Shown: positions 18,278 to 27,111, numbered from the stretch's first letter. The stretch: 64,000 nucleotides of DNA from an uncultured Bacteroides sp. (GCA_947646015.1 CANSEY010000001.1:310001-374000), one strand, 5' to 3'. Translations and numbers: made by a program. The notes: generated by a model not told the origin, from the sequence alone.

Positions 18278-18964
18278 TAGTTCCATCAACTCTTTCAAAT
18301 CAGTCACTAAATAAGTAGGACGGAACGGAAAATCGGCACGCCCGGACACATTATAATAGGCCTGATGCATCCCTATGCCATTGGCACCTGTAATATCCGC
18401 TTCCCAACTATCACCTATCATTAGCGATTCACGCAGTTCGGACTGTGTAGCCGACAAAGCAAAATAAAATATTTCCGGCCAAGGCTTCATCACCCCCAGA
18501 TCCTCCGAAAGAATTATTTTATTAAAATAGGTATCGATACCTGACGAACGCATCTTGCGGGATTGCAACTCTCTAAAGCCATTTGAAAGAATATATAGAT
18601 TATATTTGGGTGCCAAATACGAAAGTACCTCTTCTGCATACGGCATTAACCGACTTTTAGTAGGAATGATCGAGAAAAAATCATCAGAATAACGTTTTGC
18701 AAGCATTTCATTATCTATACCAACAGCTTGTAAAGGATATAAAAAACGCTGTCGGTTCAGTTCCTCTTTAGTCACCTGTCCGTTTCCGTACTCAACCCAC
18801 AGCTCCGTATTCCGTCTTTGGTAAAGAGAATAAAAATGAGAGAACGAATCGAAATACTGTCCCAGTCTATATTTGTCATAAACTTCCTCAAACGTATCAT
18901 ACGCATTTTGGGAAAAGGCCCAAAGAGTATCATCCAAATCAAAAAACAGGTTCTTATATTTCAT
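18272..18964 (-). CDS. HAD-superfamily phosphatase, YjjG-like
   Basis: 230 residues from ATG 18964. All four HAD motifs are visible: DLDDT with nucleophile Asp9 and acid Asp11, the LSNGF motif, Lys in MKPWPEIF, and GDSWEADI. The helical cap between motifs I and II and the overall length match YjjG-type nucleotidases, which dephosphorylate pyrimidine and other nucleoside monophosphates. The substrate here is not provable from sequence. Downstream of the lipoprotein gene but separated by a terminator. Confidence 0.88.
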   Translation of the reverse strand: MKYKNLFFDLDDTLWAFSQNAYDTFEEVYDKYRLGQYFDSFSHFYSLYQRRNTELWVEYGNGQVTKEELNRQRFLYPLQAVGIDNEMLAKRYSDDFFSIIPTKSRLMPYAEEVLSYLAPKYNLYILSNGFRELQSRKMRSSGIDTYFNKIILSEDLGVMKPWPEIFYFALSATQSELRESLMIGDSWEADITGANGIGMHQAYYNVSGRADFPFRPTYLVTDLKELMELL

Positions 18965-18994
18965 ATTAAAGTATCGGGTACAGTTCAAAAAGAA

Positions 18995-19025
18995 GGCACG
19001 GACTACTTGCTGTGCAATCCGTGCC
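18995..19025 (-). terminator. Terminator of the coiled-coil lipoprotein gene
   Basis: 8-bp stem GGCACGGA (18995-19002) with 19018-19025, followed on the minus strand by TTCTTTTTG. Confidence 0.7.
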
Positions 19026-19053
19026 CTTATCAGCTATAATTATTTTATACAAT

Positions 19054-19911
19054 TTACTTAACTTGGATAACCAAATACTTAGATACACTCCAGAATTCTT
19101 TCGGGTTTGTGATCTTCAGAGTCAACTGGCCCTTATCATCTTTAACCAGTTCATAAGATTTGGCAGGATGAGTGGTGAGTAACTCAGCACGTTTTGAATA
19201 TAACTTAATCTCCTTAGTAGTACGGATGTCAATCTGAGTAAAATAATCCTTGTTAAAATCGGCACTTTTCAGCACATCTCCTTTTTCAAGAATCTTCTGA
19301 GTCTTAAGTTCCGACTTGGTACCGAACACAAACCATGCGCTATTAATTGCTTTATCCTGCTCAGCTACGGTCTTGGCTTTTGCTTCGTTCTCGGCAGCCA
19401 ACGATTCTTTATCAGCAGTCAGACCGGTTACAGCGGCATCCAATTCCTGAATACGGATATTCTTAGAAGCCAATTCAGCCTGAAGTTCCTCAATACGTTG
19501 AGTTTTGGCAACCAATTCCTGAGTCAAAGACTCAACAGCCTTCTTCAGCTGTGCCGAATTATTCTTACTACTCTTCAACATAGCCTGCAATTTAGCGATC
19601 TGTGCCTTGTTCTCTTCCATCTGTTTTGTGATGAATTCGATATCAGATGCTATTTGCTGTTTTGCAGTAGCAGAGTTCTCAGAGATAGTTCCACGAGTCA
19701 AATCTACGCGACTCTCGGCTGCATTTATTTTACGGAATCCTTCCTGAACCTCATTGAAAGTACCCATCATTTCATCCAATTCGGCGTTCCTCTGGGTCAA
19801 CTCCATCAAAAGAGAATCATTTTCTGCCTTCAGGTCTTTACTTCCACCACCCAGGCCGTTACACGAAGCCAACATAGCTGCGCATACTAATAAAATTGCT
19901 AACTTTTTCAT
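19054..19911 (-). CDS. Coiled-coil lipoprotein of unknown function
   Basis: 285 residues. Signal peptide with lipobox MLASCNG (Cys17), so probably anchored in the periplasm or outer membrane. Residues about 27-185 are almost entirely heptad-like and charged (KAENDSLLMELTQRNAEL onward), a long coiled coil. The C-terminal 95 residues form a separate globular domain starting SAWFVFGTKSELK and ending KYLVIQVK. I do not know a function for this Bacteroidetes family. It has its own terminator. Confidence 0.8.
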   Translation of the reverse strand: MKKLAILLVCAAMLASCNGLGGGSKDLKAENDSLLMELTQRNAELDEMMGTFNEVQEGFRKINAAESRVDLTRGTISENSATAKQQIASDIEFITKQMEENKAQIAKLQAMLKSSKNNSAQLKKAVESLTQELVAKTQRIEELQAELASKNIRIQELDAAVTGLTADKESLAAENEAKAKTVAEQDKAINSAWFVFGTKSELKTQKILEKGDVLKSADFNKDYFTQIDIRTTKEIKLYSKRAELLTTHPAKSYELVKDDKGQLTLKITNPKEFWSVSKYLVIQVK

Positions 19912-19946
19912 ACGATTACATTTTACGTTTTTAAATGAAGTTATTA

Positions 19947-20621
19947 TTAATCGTCTATTCCTGCAAGTACAATCACAATCTCGCCCCGAGGGTCGGTAGC
20001 GGTAAAGTGTTCTATCAGTTCACTCAAAGTGCCGCGAACCGTTTCTTCGTGAATCTTTGAAATCTCACGAGATACAGACACTTGGCGCTCAGGCCCGAAA
20101 TATTCGGCAAACTGTGTCAACGTCTTCAACAAACGATGGGGTGATTCATAAAATACCATCGTCCTGTGTTCATCTACCAGTGATTTTAACTTTGTCATGC
20201 GCCCCTTCTTCTGAGGCAAAAAGCCTTCGAAACAAAATTTCTCGTTTGGCAATCCCGACGCAACCAATGCCGGAACAAAAGCTGTAGCACCCGGCAAACA
20301 TTGCACCTCGATACCGTTACGTACACATTCACGAACCACAAGAAAGCCCGGATCAGAGATTCCCGGCGTTCCAGCATCCGAAATCAAAGCGATTGTTTCG
20401 CCTGCCTTTATTCTATTAACAACACTCTCCACCGTTTTATGTTCATTAAACTTATGGTGGGATTGCATTACATTTTTAATTTCAAAGTGTTTCAGCAAGA
20501 TTCCGGAAGTACGGGTATCTTCAGCCAGAATCAAGTCGGCCTCCTTCAGAACTTTAATAGCTCTGAATGTCATATCCTCCAAATTTCCGACCGGTGTCGG
20601 TACCACATATAGTTTTCCCAT
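19947..20621 (-). CDS. rsmI: 16S rRNA (cytidine-1402-2'-O)-methyltransferase RsmI
   Basis: 224 residues from ATG 20621; an upstream in-frame ATG at 20633 would add four residues. Tetrapyrrole-methylase fold with the RsmI motifs LYVVPTPVGNLEDMT, AEDTRTSGILL, SDAGTPGISDPG and EGFLPQKKGR. The enzyme uses S-adenosylmethionine to methylate the ribose of C1402 in the decoding centre. The C-terminus is shorter than in E. coli, as is common in Bacteroidetes. It follows the acidic hypothetical gene by 19 bp, probably as one transcript. Confidence 0.95.
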   Translation of the reverse strand: MGKLYVVPTPVGNLEDMTFRAIKVLKEADLILAEDTRTSGILLKHFEIKNVMQSHHKFNEHKTVESVVNRIKAGETIALISDAGTPGISDPGFLVVRECVRNGIEVQCLPGATAFVPALVASGLPNEKFCFEGFLPQKKGRMTKLKSLVDEHRTMVFYESPHRLLKTLTQFAEYFGPERQVSVSREISKIHEETVRGTLSELIEHFTATDPRGEIVIVLAGIDD

Positions 20622-20640
20622 ATCTCTCTTCAAATATTCA

Positions 20641-21369
20641 TTATATAAAATGTTTCCTGAGAAGCTCTACAAAATCATTCATAGCTTCATTTTCTTCATC
20701 GACCTTGATCTTTGAAGACAGAAAAACAAGAGCTGCATCCAATGAACTCATTTCACCAATCTGATGCAACACATTATTCATCTGTTCCATACTTCCTCCG
20801 AACAATTCACGGGAGAAGCGAAACGAATCATTCAAGCTGATCGAACGACGCAAATCACCTGCAGTTTTGATACGTTCGGCCAAGATGGGTGAAGAAGCCA
20901 CTCTAGTCTCAACTTTCACAGTCGGTTCCTCTGATTGTGGAACCGATACCGATTCGAATACTTCTTCTTTTTCATCAGCCACAGGATCAAGTTCCACAGT
21001 AGGTACCTGTTCGATAACCGCTTCAGACAAACTCAACGGCCCAGGCTCGACTGCCTCCTGGGAGTCTTCTGCTACTGCGGCTTCTTCGTTTTTTTCTGGA
21101 ATGTCAGCCACAGTTTCTTTTAAAGCCGGGATTTCCACAACCTCTATTGTTTCCGTTACAGGTCTGTTCTCCGGACTTTCAGAAGCGTCGGCCGCTATCA
21201 CAGGCTTTGCATCCAACAGCTCCAATAATGCATCCAGTCGTCCTCGCATTTGCACAATATTTCTTCGTGCCACTCCGCGCAAAACGGAATCCGGTTCGCG
21301 TGAAATGATTTCCATCAGGTACTTAAGCTCCTGAATATCCAGCTCTATGTCGTTCAGCAATGCTTGCAT
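20641..21369 (-). CDS. Conserved hypothetical protein with acidic middle
   Basis: 242 residues from ATG 21369, preferred because codons upstream of it look non-coding and a TACATTTG promoter lies just outside. The N-terminal 55 residues are helical (MQALLNDIELDIQELKYLM). The middle (about 65-150) is low-complexity, rich in Glu, Val and Pro. The C-terminal 80 residues (ILAERIKTAGDLRRSISLND to the end) look folded and conserved. No signal peptide or catalytic motif is seen. Divergent from tdk. I do not recognise a function. Confidence 0.75.
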   Translation of the reverse strand: MQALLNDIELDIQELKYLMEIISREPDSVLRGVARRNIVQMRGRLDALLELLDAKPVIAADASESPENRPVTETIEVVEIPALKETVADIPEKNEEAAVAEDSQEAVEPGPLSLSEAVIEQVPTVELDPVADEKEEVFESVSVPQSEEPTVKVETRVASSPILAERIKTAGDLRRSISLNDSFRFSRELFGGSMEQMNNVLHQIGEMSSLDAALVFLSSKIKVDEENEAMNDFVELLRKHFI

Positions 21370-21402
21370 ATCTACATCTGAATTTCTCTTTGAATGACTT
21401 GG

Positions 21403-21410
21403 CAAATGTA
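21403..21410 (-). promoter_or_regulatory. -7 element for the acidic protein/rsmI transcript
   Basis: Minus-strand TACATTTG matches TAnnTTTG, 34 bp before ATG 21369. No clear TTTG at -33. Confidence 0.45.
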
Positions 21411-21452
21411 GAAATAAATAATGAAAAAACACTGAGAAGCCAATAAAACTAT

Positions 21453-21460
21453 TACTTTTG
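21453..21460 (+). promoter_or_regulatory. -7 element for tdk
   Basis: TACTTTTG, 25 bp before the tdk ATG at 21485, fits the Bacteroides -7 consensus. The -33 element is not obvious. Confidence 0.5.
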
Positions 21461-21484
21461 CAAGCAATTATAACATACATCAGC

Positions 21485-22084
21485 ATGGTATTATTTTCAG
21501 AAGATCATATACAAGAGACTAGAAGAAGAGGAAGAATCGAAGTAATTTGCGGCTCTATGTTTTCCGGAAAAACGGAAGAGTTGATTCGCCGCATGAAGCG
21601 GGCTAAGTTCGCTCGTCAACGTGTAGAGATATTCAAACCTGCCATTGACACCCGCTATTCGGAAGGCGACGTTGTTTCACACGACAGTAATTCCATTTCC
21701 TCCACACCCATTGACTCTTCTGCAAGCATTTTGCTCTTTACATCCGAAATAGATGTAGTAGGCATCGACGAGGCACAGTTCTTCGACAGTGGATTGATAG
21801 ATGTATGCAATCAACTGGCCAATAACGGAGTGCGTGTCATTATAGCCGGATTGGACATGGATTTCAAAGGAGTTCCTTTTGGCCCGATGCCCGCTCTATG
21901 CGCTATTGCCGACGAAGTTTCGAAAGTACATGCCATCTGCGTGAAATGCGGACAGTTGGCCTCTTTTTCACACCGTACCGTAAAGAATGACAAACAAGTT
22001 TTACTGGGGGAAACAGCCCAATACGAGCCGCTCTGTCGGGAATGTTACCAACGCGCTTTACAAGAAGATCGAGAAAAATCATAA
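21485..22084 (+). CDS. tdk: Thymidine kinase (type II)
   Basis: 199 residues from ATG 21485; an ATG-less extension upstream overlaps the promoter. Phosphorylates thymidine with ATP in the salvage pathway. Visible: P-loop [14 protein letters not shown], the DEAQFF catalytic Glu motif, and zinc-lasso cysteines CVKCG and CREC. The lasso residues ASFSHRTV follow. All features match tetrameric TK1-like kinases. tdk is widely used as a counter-selection locus in B. thetaiotaomicron genetics, so an intact copy is notable. Confidence 0.96.
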   Translation: MVLFSEDHIQETRRRGRIEVICGSMFSGKTEELIRRMKRAKFARQRVEIFKPAIDTRYSEGDVVSHDSNSISSTPIDSSASILLFTSEIDVVGIDEAQFFDSGLIDVCNQLANNGVRVIIAGLDMDFKGVPFGPMPALCAIADEVSKVHAICVKCGQLASFSHRTVKNDKQVLLGETAQYEPLCRECYQRALQEDREKS

Positions 22085-22146
22085 GGACCTCACGGCAGTA
22101 AAGCCAAGTCATACCGATGAGGTCGCACATCAAATATCAGGTTATC

Positions 22147-23286
22147 ATGGAAAGGAAAAAAATTACATTTGATAGTTTCATACGCGGTTCTATCTGCTGT
22201 GCGCTCATTGTGGGATTACTCATACTTTTTAAAAGGCTCAGCGGTGTATTGCTACCTTTTTTCGTAGCATGGCTCATCGCTTATATGATTTACCCACTCG
22301 TCAAATTCTTCCAGTACAAATTACGTTTCAAAAGTAGAATCATTTCTATTTTCTGCGCGTTGTTCAGTATTACCATAGTGGGTATTTCCCTTTTCTATCT
22401 GCTGGTGCCTCCCATGCTTGCCGAAATGGGACGCATGAACGATCTACTGGTAACCTATCTGACCAATGGTACCTACAGTTCCGGCACTGTCCCTCCTACT
22501 CTTTCGGAGTTTATCCACAAGCACATTGACCTTCAGGCACTCAACCGTATCCTGAGTGAAGAGAATATAATGAATACCATTAAAGAAACGGTCCCTAAAC
22601 TCTGGGCCCTTGTCGCGGAATCCATCAATATCCTGTTTAGTGTCTTTGCTTCTTTCATTATTCTATTATATGTAGTTTTTATTCTGCTCGACTATGAGTC
22701 TATAGCCGAAGGCTGGCTACACTTGCTTCCAGGTAAATACCGTACTTTCGCTTCCAATCTGGTGAATGATATTCAGGATGGCATGAACCGTTATTTCCGT
22801 GGGCAAGCCTTTGTTGCTTTTTGTGTAGGGATTTTGTTCAGCATTGGATTCCTGATCATTGATTTCCCGATGGCCATTGCTCTAGGGCTATTTATCGGAG
22901 CACTCAACATGGTACCCTACCTACAAATCATCGGCTTCCTGCCCACCATCGTACTTGCCATCCTTAAGGCTGCTGATACCGGTGAAAACTTCTGGGTAAT
23001 TCTGGCAGGTGCTCTTATTGTATTCATCGTTGTCCAAGCCATTCAAGACGGTTTCCTTGTCCCTCGAATTATGGGAAAGATCACAGGACTCAACCCTGCT
23101 ATTATTCTCTTATCCCTTTCCATTTGGGGATCTTTACTCGGAATGCTAGGCATGATCATAGCACTCCCACTCACCACTTTGATGTTGTCCTATTATCAGC
23201 GTTTCATTATCAACAAAGAAAAAATAAAATATGACAGACACGAAGTCACTGATAATCAATCAGCAGAGGAAAATACTAAAAAATAA
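22147..23286 (+). CDS. AI-2E/PerM-family membrane permease
   Basis: 379 residues from ATG 22147 (an earlier ATG at 22117 adds 10 residues that look like spacer). Seven or eight transmembrane segments are visible, with the family block ALGLFIGALNMVPYLQ and the conserved VQAIQDGFLVPRIMGK. Members export AI-2 in E. coli (TqsA) or act in Na+/H+ exchange in other bacteria; the substrate here is unknown. The hydrophilic C-terminus is lysine-rich. Probably co-transcribed with tdk, 62 bp apart. Confidence 0.85.
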   Translation: MERKKITFDSFIRGSICCALIVGLLILFKRLSGVLLPFFVAWLIAYMIYPLVKFFQYKLRFKSRIISIFCALFSITIVGISLFYLLVPPMLAEMGRMNDLLVTYLTNGTYSSGTVPPTLSEFIHKHIDLQALNRILSEENIMNTIKETVPKLWALVAESINILFSVFASFIILLYVVFILLDYESIAEGWLHLLPGKYRTFASNLVNDIQDGMNRYFRGQAFVAFCVGILFSIGFLIIDFPMAIALGLFIGALNMVPYLQIIGFLPTIVLAILKAADTGENFWVILAGALIVFIVVQAIQDGFLVPRIMGKITGLNPAIILLSLSIWGSLLGMLGMIIALPLTTLMLSYYQRFIINKEKIKYDRHEVTDNQSAEENTKK

Positions 23287-23310
23287 ATGAAACTTTTTTC
23301 ATCCAAAAGC

Positions 23311-23340
23311 TTGCAAATATAAAAAAAGTCACTACCTTTG
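23311..23340 (+). promoter_or_regulatory. Promoter of tRNA-Lys
   Basis: TTG (23311-23313), 19-bp spacer, TACCTTTG (23333-23340): a textbook Bacteroides housekeeping promoter 40 bp before the tRNA. Confidence 0.85.
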
Positions 23341-23380
23341 CACCCGCAATCAGGAAATAACTGATACGCAAATAAGGATT

Positions 23381-23453
23381 GATTCGCTAGCTCAGCAGGT
23401 AGAGCACAACACTTTTAATGTTGGGGTCCTGGGTTCGAGCCCCAGGCGGATCA
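23381..23453 (+). tRNA. tRNA-Lys (anticodon UUU)
   Basis: 73 nt with a full cloverleaf: acceptor GATTCGC/GCGGATC, D arm GCTC...GAGC, anticodon stem CAACA/TGTTG with loop CTTTTAA (anticodon TTT at 23414-23416), T arm CTGGG-TTCGAGC-CCCAG and discriminator A. CCA is not encoded. The gene is intact and is followed by the integrase of the mobile element, so its 3' end is the likely attachment region. Confidence 0.96.
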
Positions 23454-23489
23454 CATAAGAACAAAGCCAAACGGCGACAAAAAAGAGAC

Positions 23490-23526
23490 AAGTCCTACAA
23501 TATCAACGTATTGTAGGACTTTTTTT
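23490..23526 (+). terminator. Terminator after tRNA-Lys
   Basis: 13-bp perfect stem (23490-23502 with 23509-23521), 6-nt loop, T7 tail. Confidence 0.9.
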
Positions 23527-23586
23527 ATGTTTCAGTCTTGCCTGAAAGACAAAAAAGGGGCACGAAAAGACACACTTTAGTATCCA

Positions 23587-23628
23587 AATCGTACCCCCTT
23601 CCCCAAAAAACGATTAGGGGGTACGATT
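23587..23628. repeat. 13-bp inverted repeat before the element integrase
   Basis: AATCGTACCCCCT (23587-23599) and its reverse complement (23616-23628) with a 16-nt spacer rich in A. It lies between tRNA-Lys and int, where arm-type integrase sites or an operator of int are expected. Confidence 0.6.
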
Positions 23629-23725
23629 GTCGGAAAATGGCTTACTTTTGACGTGATTTGTCTATACTCTATTTATCTCATTTTCAGTGATTAAAATTAG
23701 TTTTGCAATCTAAAAAAGTGAGATT

Positions 23726-24955
23726 ATGAAAAATGAAAAGAGTACATTCAGCGTATTGTTTTACCTGAAAAAAGACAAGATGAAAAAGAATGGTTTAGTA
23801 CCCATTCATGCCCGTATCACAATCAACGGCAAACAAACCCAATTCAATACCAAGTTAGAAGTCTTTGAAACTAACTGGAAATCCGGCAGAGCCATAGGTA
23901 AATCTATGGAGATACAAAGGCTTAATTCCATGCTGGACGACATCAAAGCAAATATACGCTCCCACTTCCACAATCAATTAATGCGGGATAGTTATGTTAC
24001 ACCCGAAAGCGTGAAAAATGCACTATTGGGAAAAGAGGAAGAAGCAAATACCATTATTTCTTTTTTTACTCAACACAACGACCAATACAAGAAAAAGGTC
24101 GAAGCGGGAGAAGCGACCCCAAAAACATACAGCAGATACGAACTAACCAAGTTACGCCTGACTGAATACATGAAAGATGAATATCGTGTATCAGATATGC
24201 CGATACGCCAAATCAACAAGGTATTCATCGAGAACTTCTACCTATATATAATAAAGAACCACGATTGTTCCCCCAATACGGCAATGAAGTTTATCCAGCG
24301 TTTCCGCACAGTGATAAACTTTGCACAAGGTACAGGATTGATTACTGCCGACCCGTTCGCCAATTATAAACTGAAATTCGAGTATATAGAAAGAGGGTAT
24401 CTTGACAAAGACGAAATAAGCAGATTGTGCAATAAAGAATTTGCTTCAAAGCGGTTGGAACAAGTGCGGGATATATTCATTTTTAGCTGCTACACGGGAC
24501 TTTCATACGTGGATATATGCGAATTAACCAGCAACGATATACGTTTGGCATTTGATGATAATTTGTGGATTATAAAGAAGCGTCACAAGACAAAAGTAAC
24601 ATCGAATATCCGGTTACTGGATATTCCGAAAGCTATCCTAAATAAATACGAGGGGAAACTTAAAAACGGTCAGCTATTACCAGTTATCAGCAATCAAAAG
24701 ATGAATGATTATTTGAAAGAAATTGCCATCGTATGCGGAATTGACAAAAACGTGACATTTCATCTTGCCCGCCATACGTTCGCAACGACCATTACCTTAG
24801 CGAATGGTGTACCCATAGAAAGTGTTTCTAAAATGCTGGGACACACTGATATTCGCACTACTCAAATATACGCAAAGGTGGTAGATACGAAGTTGAGTAA
24901 CGACATGGAATTATTGGCACAAAAAATCAATATCAAAAGCCCTGTTACTTTATAA
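23726..24955 (+). CDS. int: Integrase of the conjugative element (IntDOT-like tyrosine recombinase)
   Basis: 409 residues: arm-binding domain (about 1-95), core-binding domain (about 105-205) and catalytic domain. His346 and Arg349 (HLARH), His373 (LGHTD) and nucleophile Tyr382 (TQIYAK) are present, but the first catalytic arginine is replaced by serine (Ser260 in CYTGLSYVD). The same substitution is known in IntDOT of CTnDOT, which remains active. Position right after tRNA-Lys and a terminator marks the left end of the element. A short hairpin follows the gene. Confidence 0.9.
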   Translation: MKNEKSTFSVLFYLKKDKMKKNGLVPIHARITINGKQTQFNTKLEVFETNWKSGRAIGKSMEIQRLNSMLDDIKANIRSHFHNQLMRDSYVTPESVKNALLGKEEEANTIISFFTQHNDQYKKKVEAGEATPKTYSRYELTKLRLTEYMKDEYRVSDMPIRQINKVFIENFYLYIIKNHDCSPNTAMKFIQRFRTVINFAQGTGLITADPFANYKLKFEYIERGYLDKDEISRLCNKEFASKRLEQVRDIFIFSCYTGLSYVDICELTSNDIRLAFDDNLWIIKKRHKTKVTSNIRLLDIPKAILNKYEGKLKNGQLLPVISNQKMNDYLKEIAIVCGIDKNVTFHLARHTFATTITLANGVPIESVSKMLGHTDIRTTQIYAKVVDTKLSNDMELLAQKINIKSPVTL

Positions 24956-24962
24956 TAAACCC

Positions 24963-24991
24963 GGAACTGGTCATAGTTTATGACCAGTTCC
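24963..24991 (+). terminator. Hairpin after int
   Basis: 12-bp stem GGAACTGGTCAT (24963-24974) with 24980-24991, 5-nt loop, weak T tail. Confidence 0.6.
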
Positions 24992-25031
24992 TTACCAACC
25001 ACATGCTAATAATCCTATAATTAATTGATAT

Positions 25032-25607
25032 ATGAAATTGTTACCAATTAAAAATACTTGCCTGACATTAGAAGAAGTTAGTCTTATTTTGAAAGCTCGA
25101 TTTACAACAGTACGTTTAGACAAAATCCGGGATATATTTCTCTTTTCCTGCTTCACAGGATTAAATTATAGCGATATTAAAAATCTGACTACAAAGAATT
25201 TAGTCGTTACTCCTAAAGGGAAATACTGGATAAAGATTTATATACAGAAAAGCAGCGTTCCAATGAATATTCCTCTTTTGGATATACCACGTATCATTTT
25301 AGAGAAATACAGTGAATATTCAAATAGCACAGGATTACTGTTGCCTGTACCCAGCATTCAAAAGATGAATTACTACCTTAAAGAAGTAGGCGAAGAATGT
25401 AAAATAGAAAAGCAGCTTACCTTCAATTTCGCAAGACATACGTTCGTTTACACTATTTTAAAGGGTAACGGTTTAGCAACAGAAACAGTAAATAAACTCA
25501 CAGGAAGAAAGTCTTTGAACTGTGGAAAAGTTACTGATTTTCAGCTATACAAGGCAATGGAAAAAGTTTCAGAGAAATTAAAAGAGAACAATATTATTAA
25601 CATCTAA
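25032..25607 (+). CDS. Integrase-like protein with catalytic domain only, degenerate active site
   Basis: 191 residues align with the catalytic half of the neighbouring int: DIFLFSCFTGLNYSD for DIFIFSCYTGLSYVD, MNYYLKEVGEECKI for MNDYLKEIAIVCGI, and FNFARHTF for FHLARHTF. Arm and core-binding domains are absent. The LGH motif has become LTGRKS and the region of the tyrosine is rearranged, so strand cleavage is unlikely. It may be a duplicated remnant or a protein that modulates recombination through the integrase interface. Own ATG, 76 bp after int. Confidence 0.75.
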   Translation: MKLLPIKNTCLTLEEVSLILKARFTTVRLDKIRDIFLFSCFTGLNYSDIKNLTTKNLVVTPKGKYWIKIYIQKSSVPMNIPLLDIPRIILEKYSEYSNSTGLLLPVPSIQKMNYYLKEVGEECKIEKQLTFNFARHTFVYTILKGNGLATETVNKLTGRKSLNCGKVTDFQLYKAMEKVSEKLKENNIINI

Positions 25608-25618
25608 ATGACGAAATT

Positions 25619-26170
25619 ATGGACTTACAAATCATCCAAAGCAAGATTTATGAAATCAGGGGTTGCCGGGTCATGCTCGACAGTGACCTTGCGGCACTTT
25701 ACCAAGTGGAAACAAAAGCATTGAAACAGGCTGTAAAACGTAATATCGACCGCTTCCCGGACGACTTTATATTTCAGCTTACCAAAGAGGAAATGGAATC
25801 TTTAAGGTCACAAGTTATGACCTTAGAAAAAGAAACAGGGGACGAAACAAACTTGAGGTCACAAACTGTGACCTCAAGATGGGGTGGCTCTCGTTATCAA
25901 AATTTTGTGTTCACCGAGCAAGGGGTCGCCATGATTTCATCCGTTTTAAGAAGCGATACAGCCGTTAAGGTGAATATCTCCATCATGCGTGCTTTCGTCC
26001 TCATGCGCCAAATGTCAATCGGTTACGAAGAACTTCTTAAACGCATTGAAGAACTGGAACAGAGTACGGACGCACAATTCAGCGAAGTTTACCAAGCACT
26101 TACCCAGTTACTAAGCAAACCCCAACCAAAACCACGCAAACCGATAGGATATAGAACCTATGACGAATAA
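25619..26170 (+). CDS. ORF6N-domain DNA-binding protein
   Basis: 183 residues. The N-terminal ORF6N/KilA-N-like domain is clear: IYEIRGCRVMLDSDLAALYQVETKALKQAVKRN..RFPDDFIFQLT, then RYQNFVFTEQGVAMISSVLRS. A helical region and a proline-rich tail (QPKPRKPIGYR) follow. Such proteins come from phages and conjugative elements and are thought to regulate or bind DNA; the target is unknown. It starts 11 bp after the truncated integrase, suggesting one transcript. Confidence 0.88.
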   Translation: MDLQIIQSKIYEIRGCRVMLDSDLAALYQVETKALKQAVKRNIDRFPDDFIFQLTKEEMESLRSQVMTLEKETGDETNLRSQTVTSRWGGSRYQNFVFTEQGVAMISSVLRSDTAVKVNISIMRAFVLMRQMSIGYEELLKRIEELEQSTDAQFSEVYQALTQLLSKPQPKPRKPIGYRTYDE

Positions 26171-26274
26171 CGGTTTAAGGTATTCGGTTGTCTAAGGGGT
26201 GTCACCAGTGATACCCCTTTTCAGTTCCCTAAAGTAATGTATCTCAATCACAAATTTTAGCAAAGTTACAGCCC

Positions 26275-26373
26275 GGCGGGGACAAATACCAAATCCGAGC
26301 CGTCCCGGTTTTCTAAAAAATCTCCACACCTACGGGTCGTATTTTTTGAAAAGATATGGTTGAAGTCCCCGCC
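26275..26373 (+). ncRNA. Candidate structured leader motif, copy A (before radC)
   Basis: Nested pairing: outer stem GGCGGGGAC (26275-26283) with GTCCCCGCC (26365-26373), middle stem 26309-26321 with 26340-26353 (A/U-rich), and a terminal ACC-UACG-GGU hairpin (26328-26337) in a conserved core CTCCACACC. Copy B before ardA has the same core with different stem sequences. It could act as RNA leader or as folded single-stranded DNA during transfer. I do not recognise a known family. Confidence 0.5.
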
Positions 26374-26427
26374 AAACTGTGGGTGTCCGGCAAAATTTCT
26401 TATTGTTTAATTTAAAATTCAGTAGTC

Positions 26428-26880
26428 ATGAAAACAACAGAATTTACCATGCCGGAAATCACTATCTCTTATAAAGACAATGTAAAAGCATCCGAAAGAG
26501 TGAAAATACTCTCATCCGAAACGTCCTATTCTTATCTGAAACCGTTCTATGCGGAATGTATGGAACACCACGAGGAAAGCCATGTAATGTTCCTCAATCG
26601 GGCTAACAAGGCTTTGGGCGTTTCCCTTATCTCTAAAGGCGGCATGGCTGAAACGGTTATGGACGTGAAAATCATCCTGCAAACAGCCTTAAAAGTCCAT
26701 GCTTCGGGGATTATCCTCTCACATAACCACCCATCGGGCAACCTGCATCCGAGTGAACCGGACAAACAAATTACCTCAAAAATAAAAGAAGCCTGCAAGA
26801 TCTTGGATTTGCACCTGTTAGACCATATCATCCTGACAGAAGAAAGCTATTACAGTTTCACAGACGAAGGGCTTATCTAA
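26428..26880 (+). CDS. RadC-family JAB/MPN-domain protein
   Basis: 150 residues, the JAB domain only, without the HhH part of chromosomal RadC. The metal-binding JAMM motif SHNHPSGNLHPSEPD is intact, with an upstream catalytic Glu in the N-terminal half. Family members are common on conjugative elements near anti-restriction genes; the biochemical role is unsettled and the link to repair is doubtful. A structured leader precedes it and a terminator overlaps its stop. Confidence 0.88.
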   Translation: MKTTEFTMPEITISYKDNVKASERVKILSSETSYSYLKPFYAECMEHHEESHVMFLNRANKALGVSLISKGGMAETVMDVKIILQTALKVHASGIILSHNHPSGNLHPSEPDKQITSKIKEACKILDLHLLDHIILTEESYYSFTDEGLI

Positions 26881-26891
26881 GCCCTTTTTTT
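26867..26891 (+). terminator. Terminator overlapping the radC stop
   Basis: 8-bp stem AAGGGCTT-ATCT-AAGCCCTT with T7. The TAA stop lies in the loop and right arm. Confidence 0.85.
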
Positions 26892-26976
26892 ACTCTCTCA
26901 TTACCCAATACAAAAAGCCTGATGGCTTTTACTTCTATCCTCTCAAACAAGAGAAAAATTTTCCCTAAAACTGATT

Positions 26977-27111
26977 GGAACATTGTCAAAGGTATATCCG
27001 TGCCTGTTACTGTTCAAATTATTTTTTAGAAATCTCCACACCTGCGGGTAGTATTTCGTAAATAATAATTTGCCCTGTACCATTCCCGAACCTTTGAAAA
27101 GACAATGTTCC
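26977..27111 (+). ncRNA. Candidate structured leader motif, copy B (before ardA)
   Basis: Outer stem GGAACATTGTC (26977-26987) with 27101-27111, next stem CAAAGGT (26987-26993) with 27090-27096, middle A/U stem 27016-27027 with 27060-27071, and terminal ACC-UGCG-GGU hairpin (27040-27049). The core CTCCACACC is identical to copy A while all stems differ yet still pair. Confidence 0.5.
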
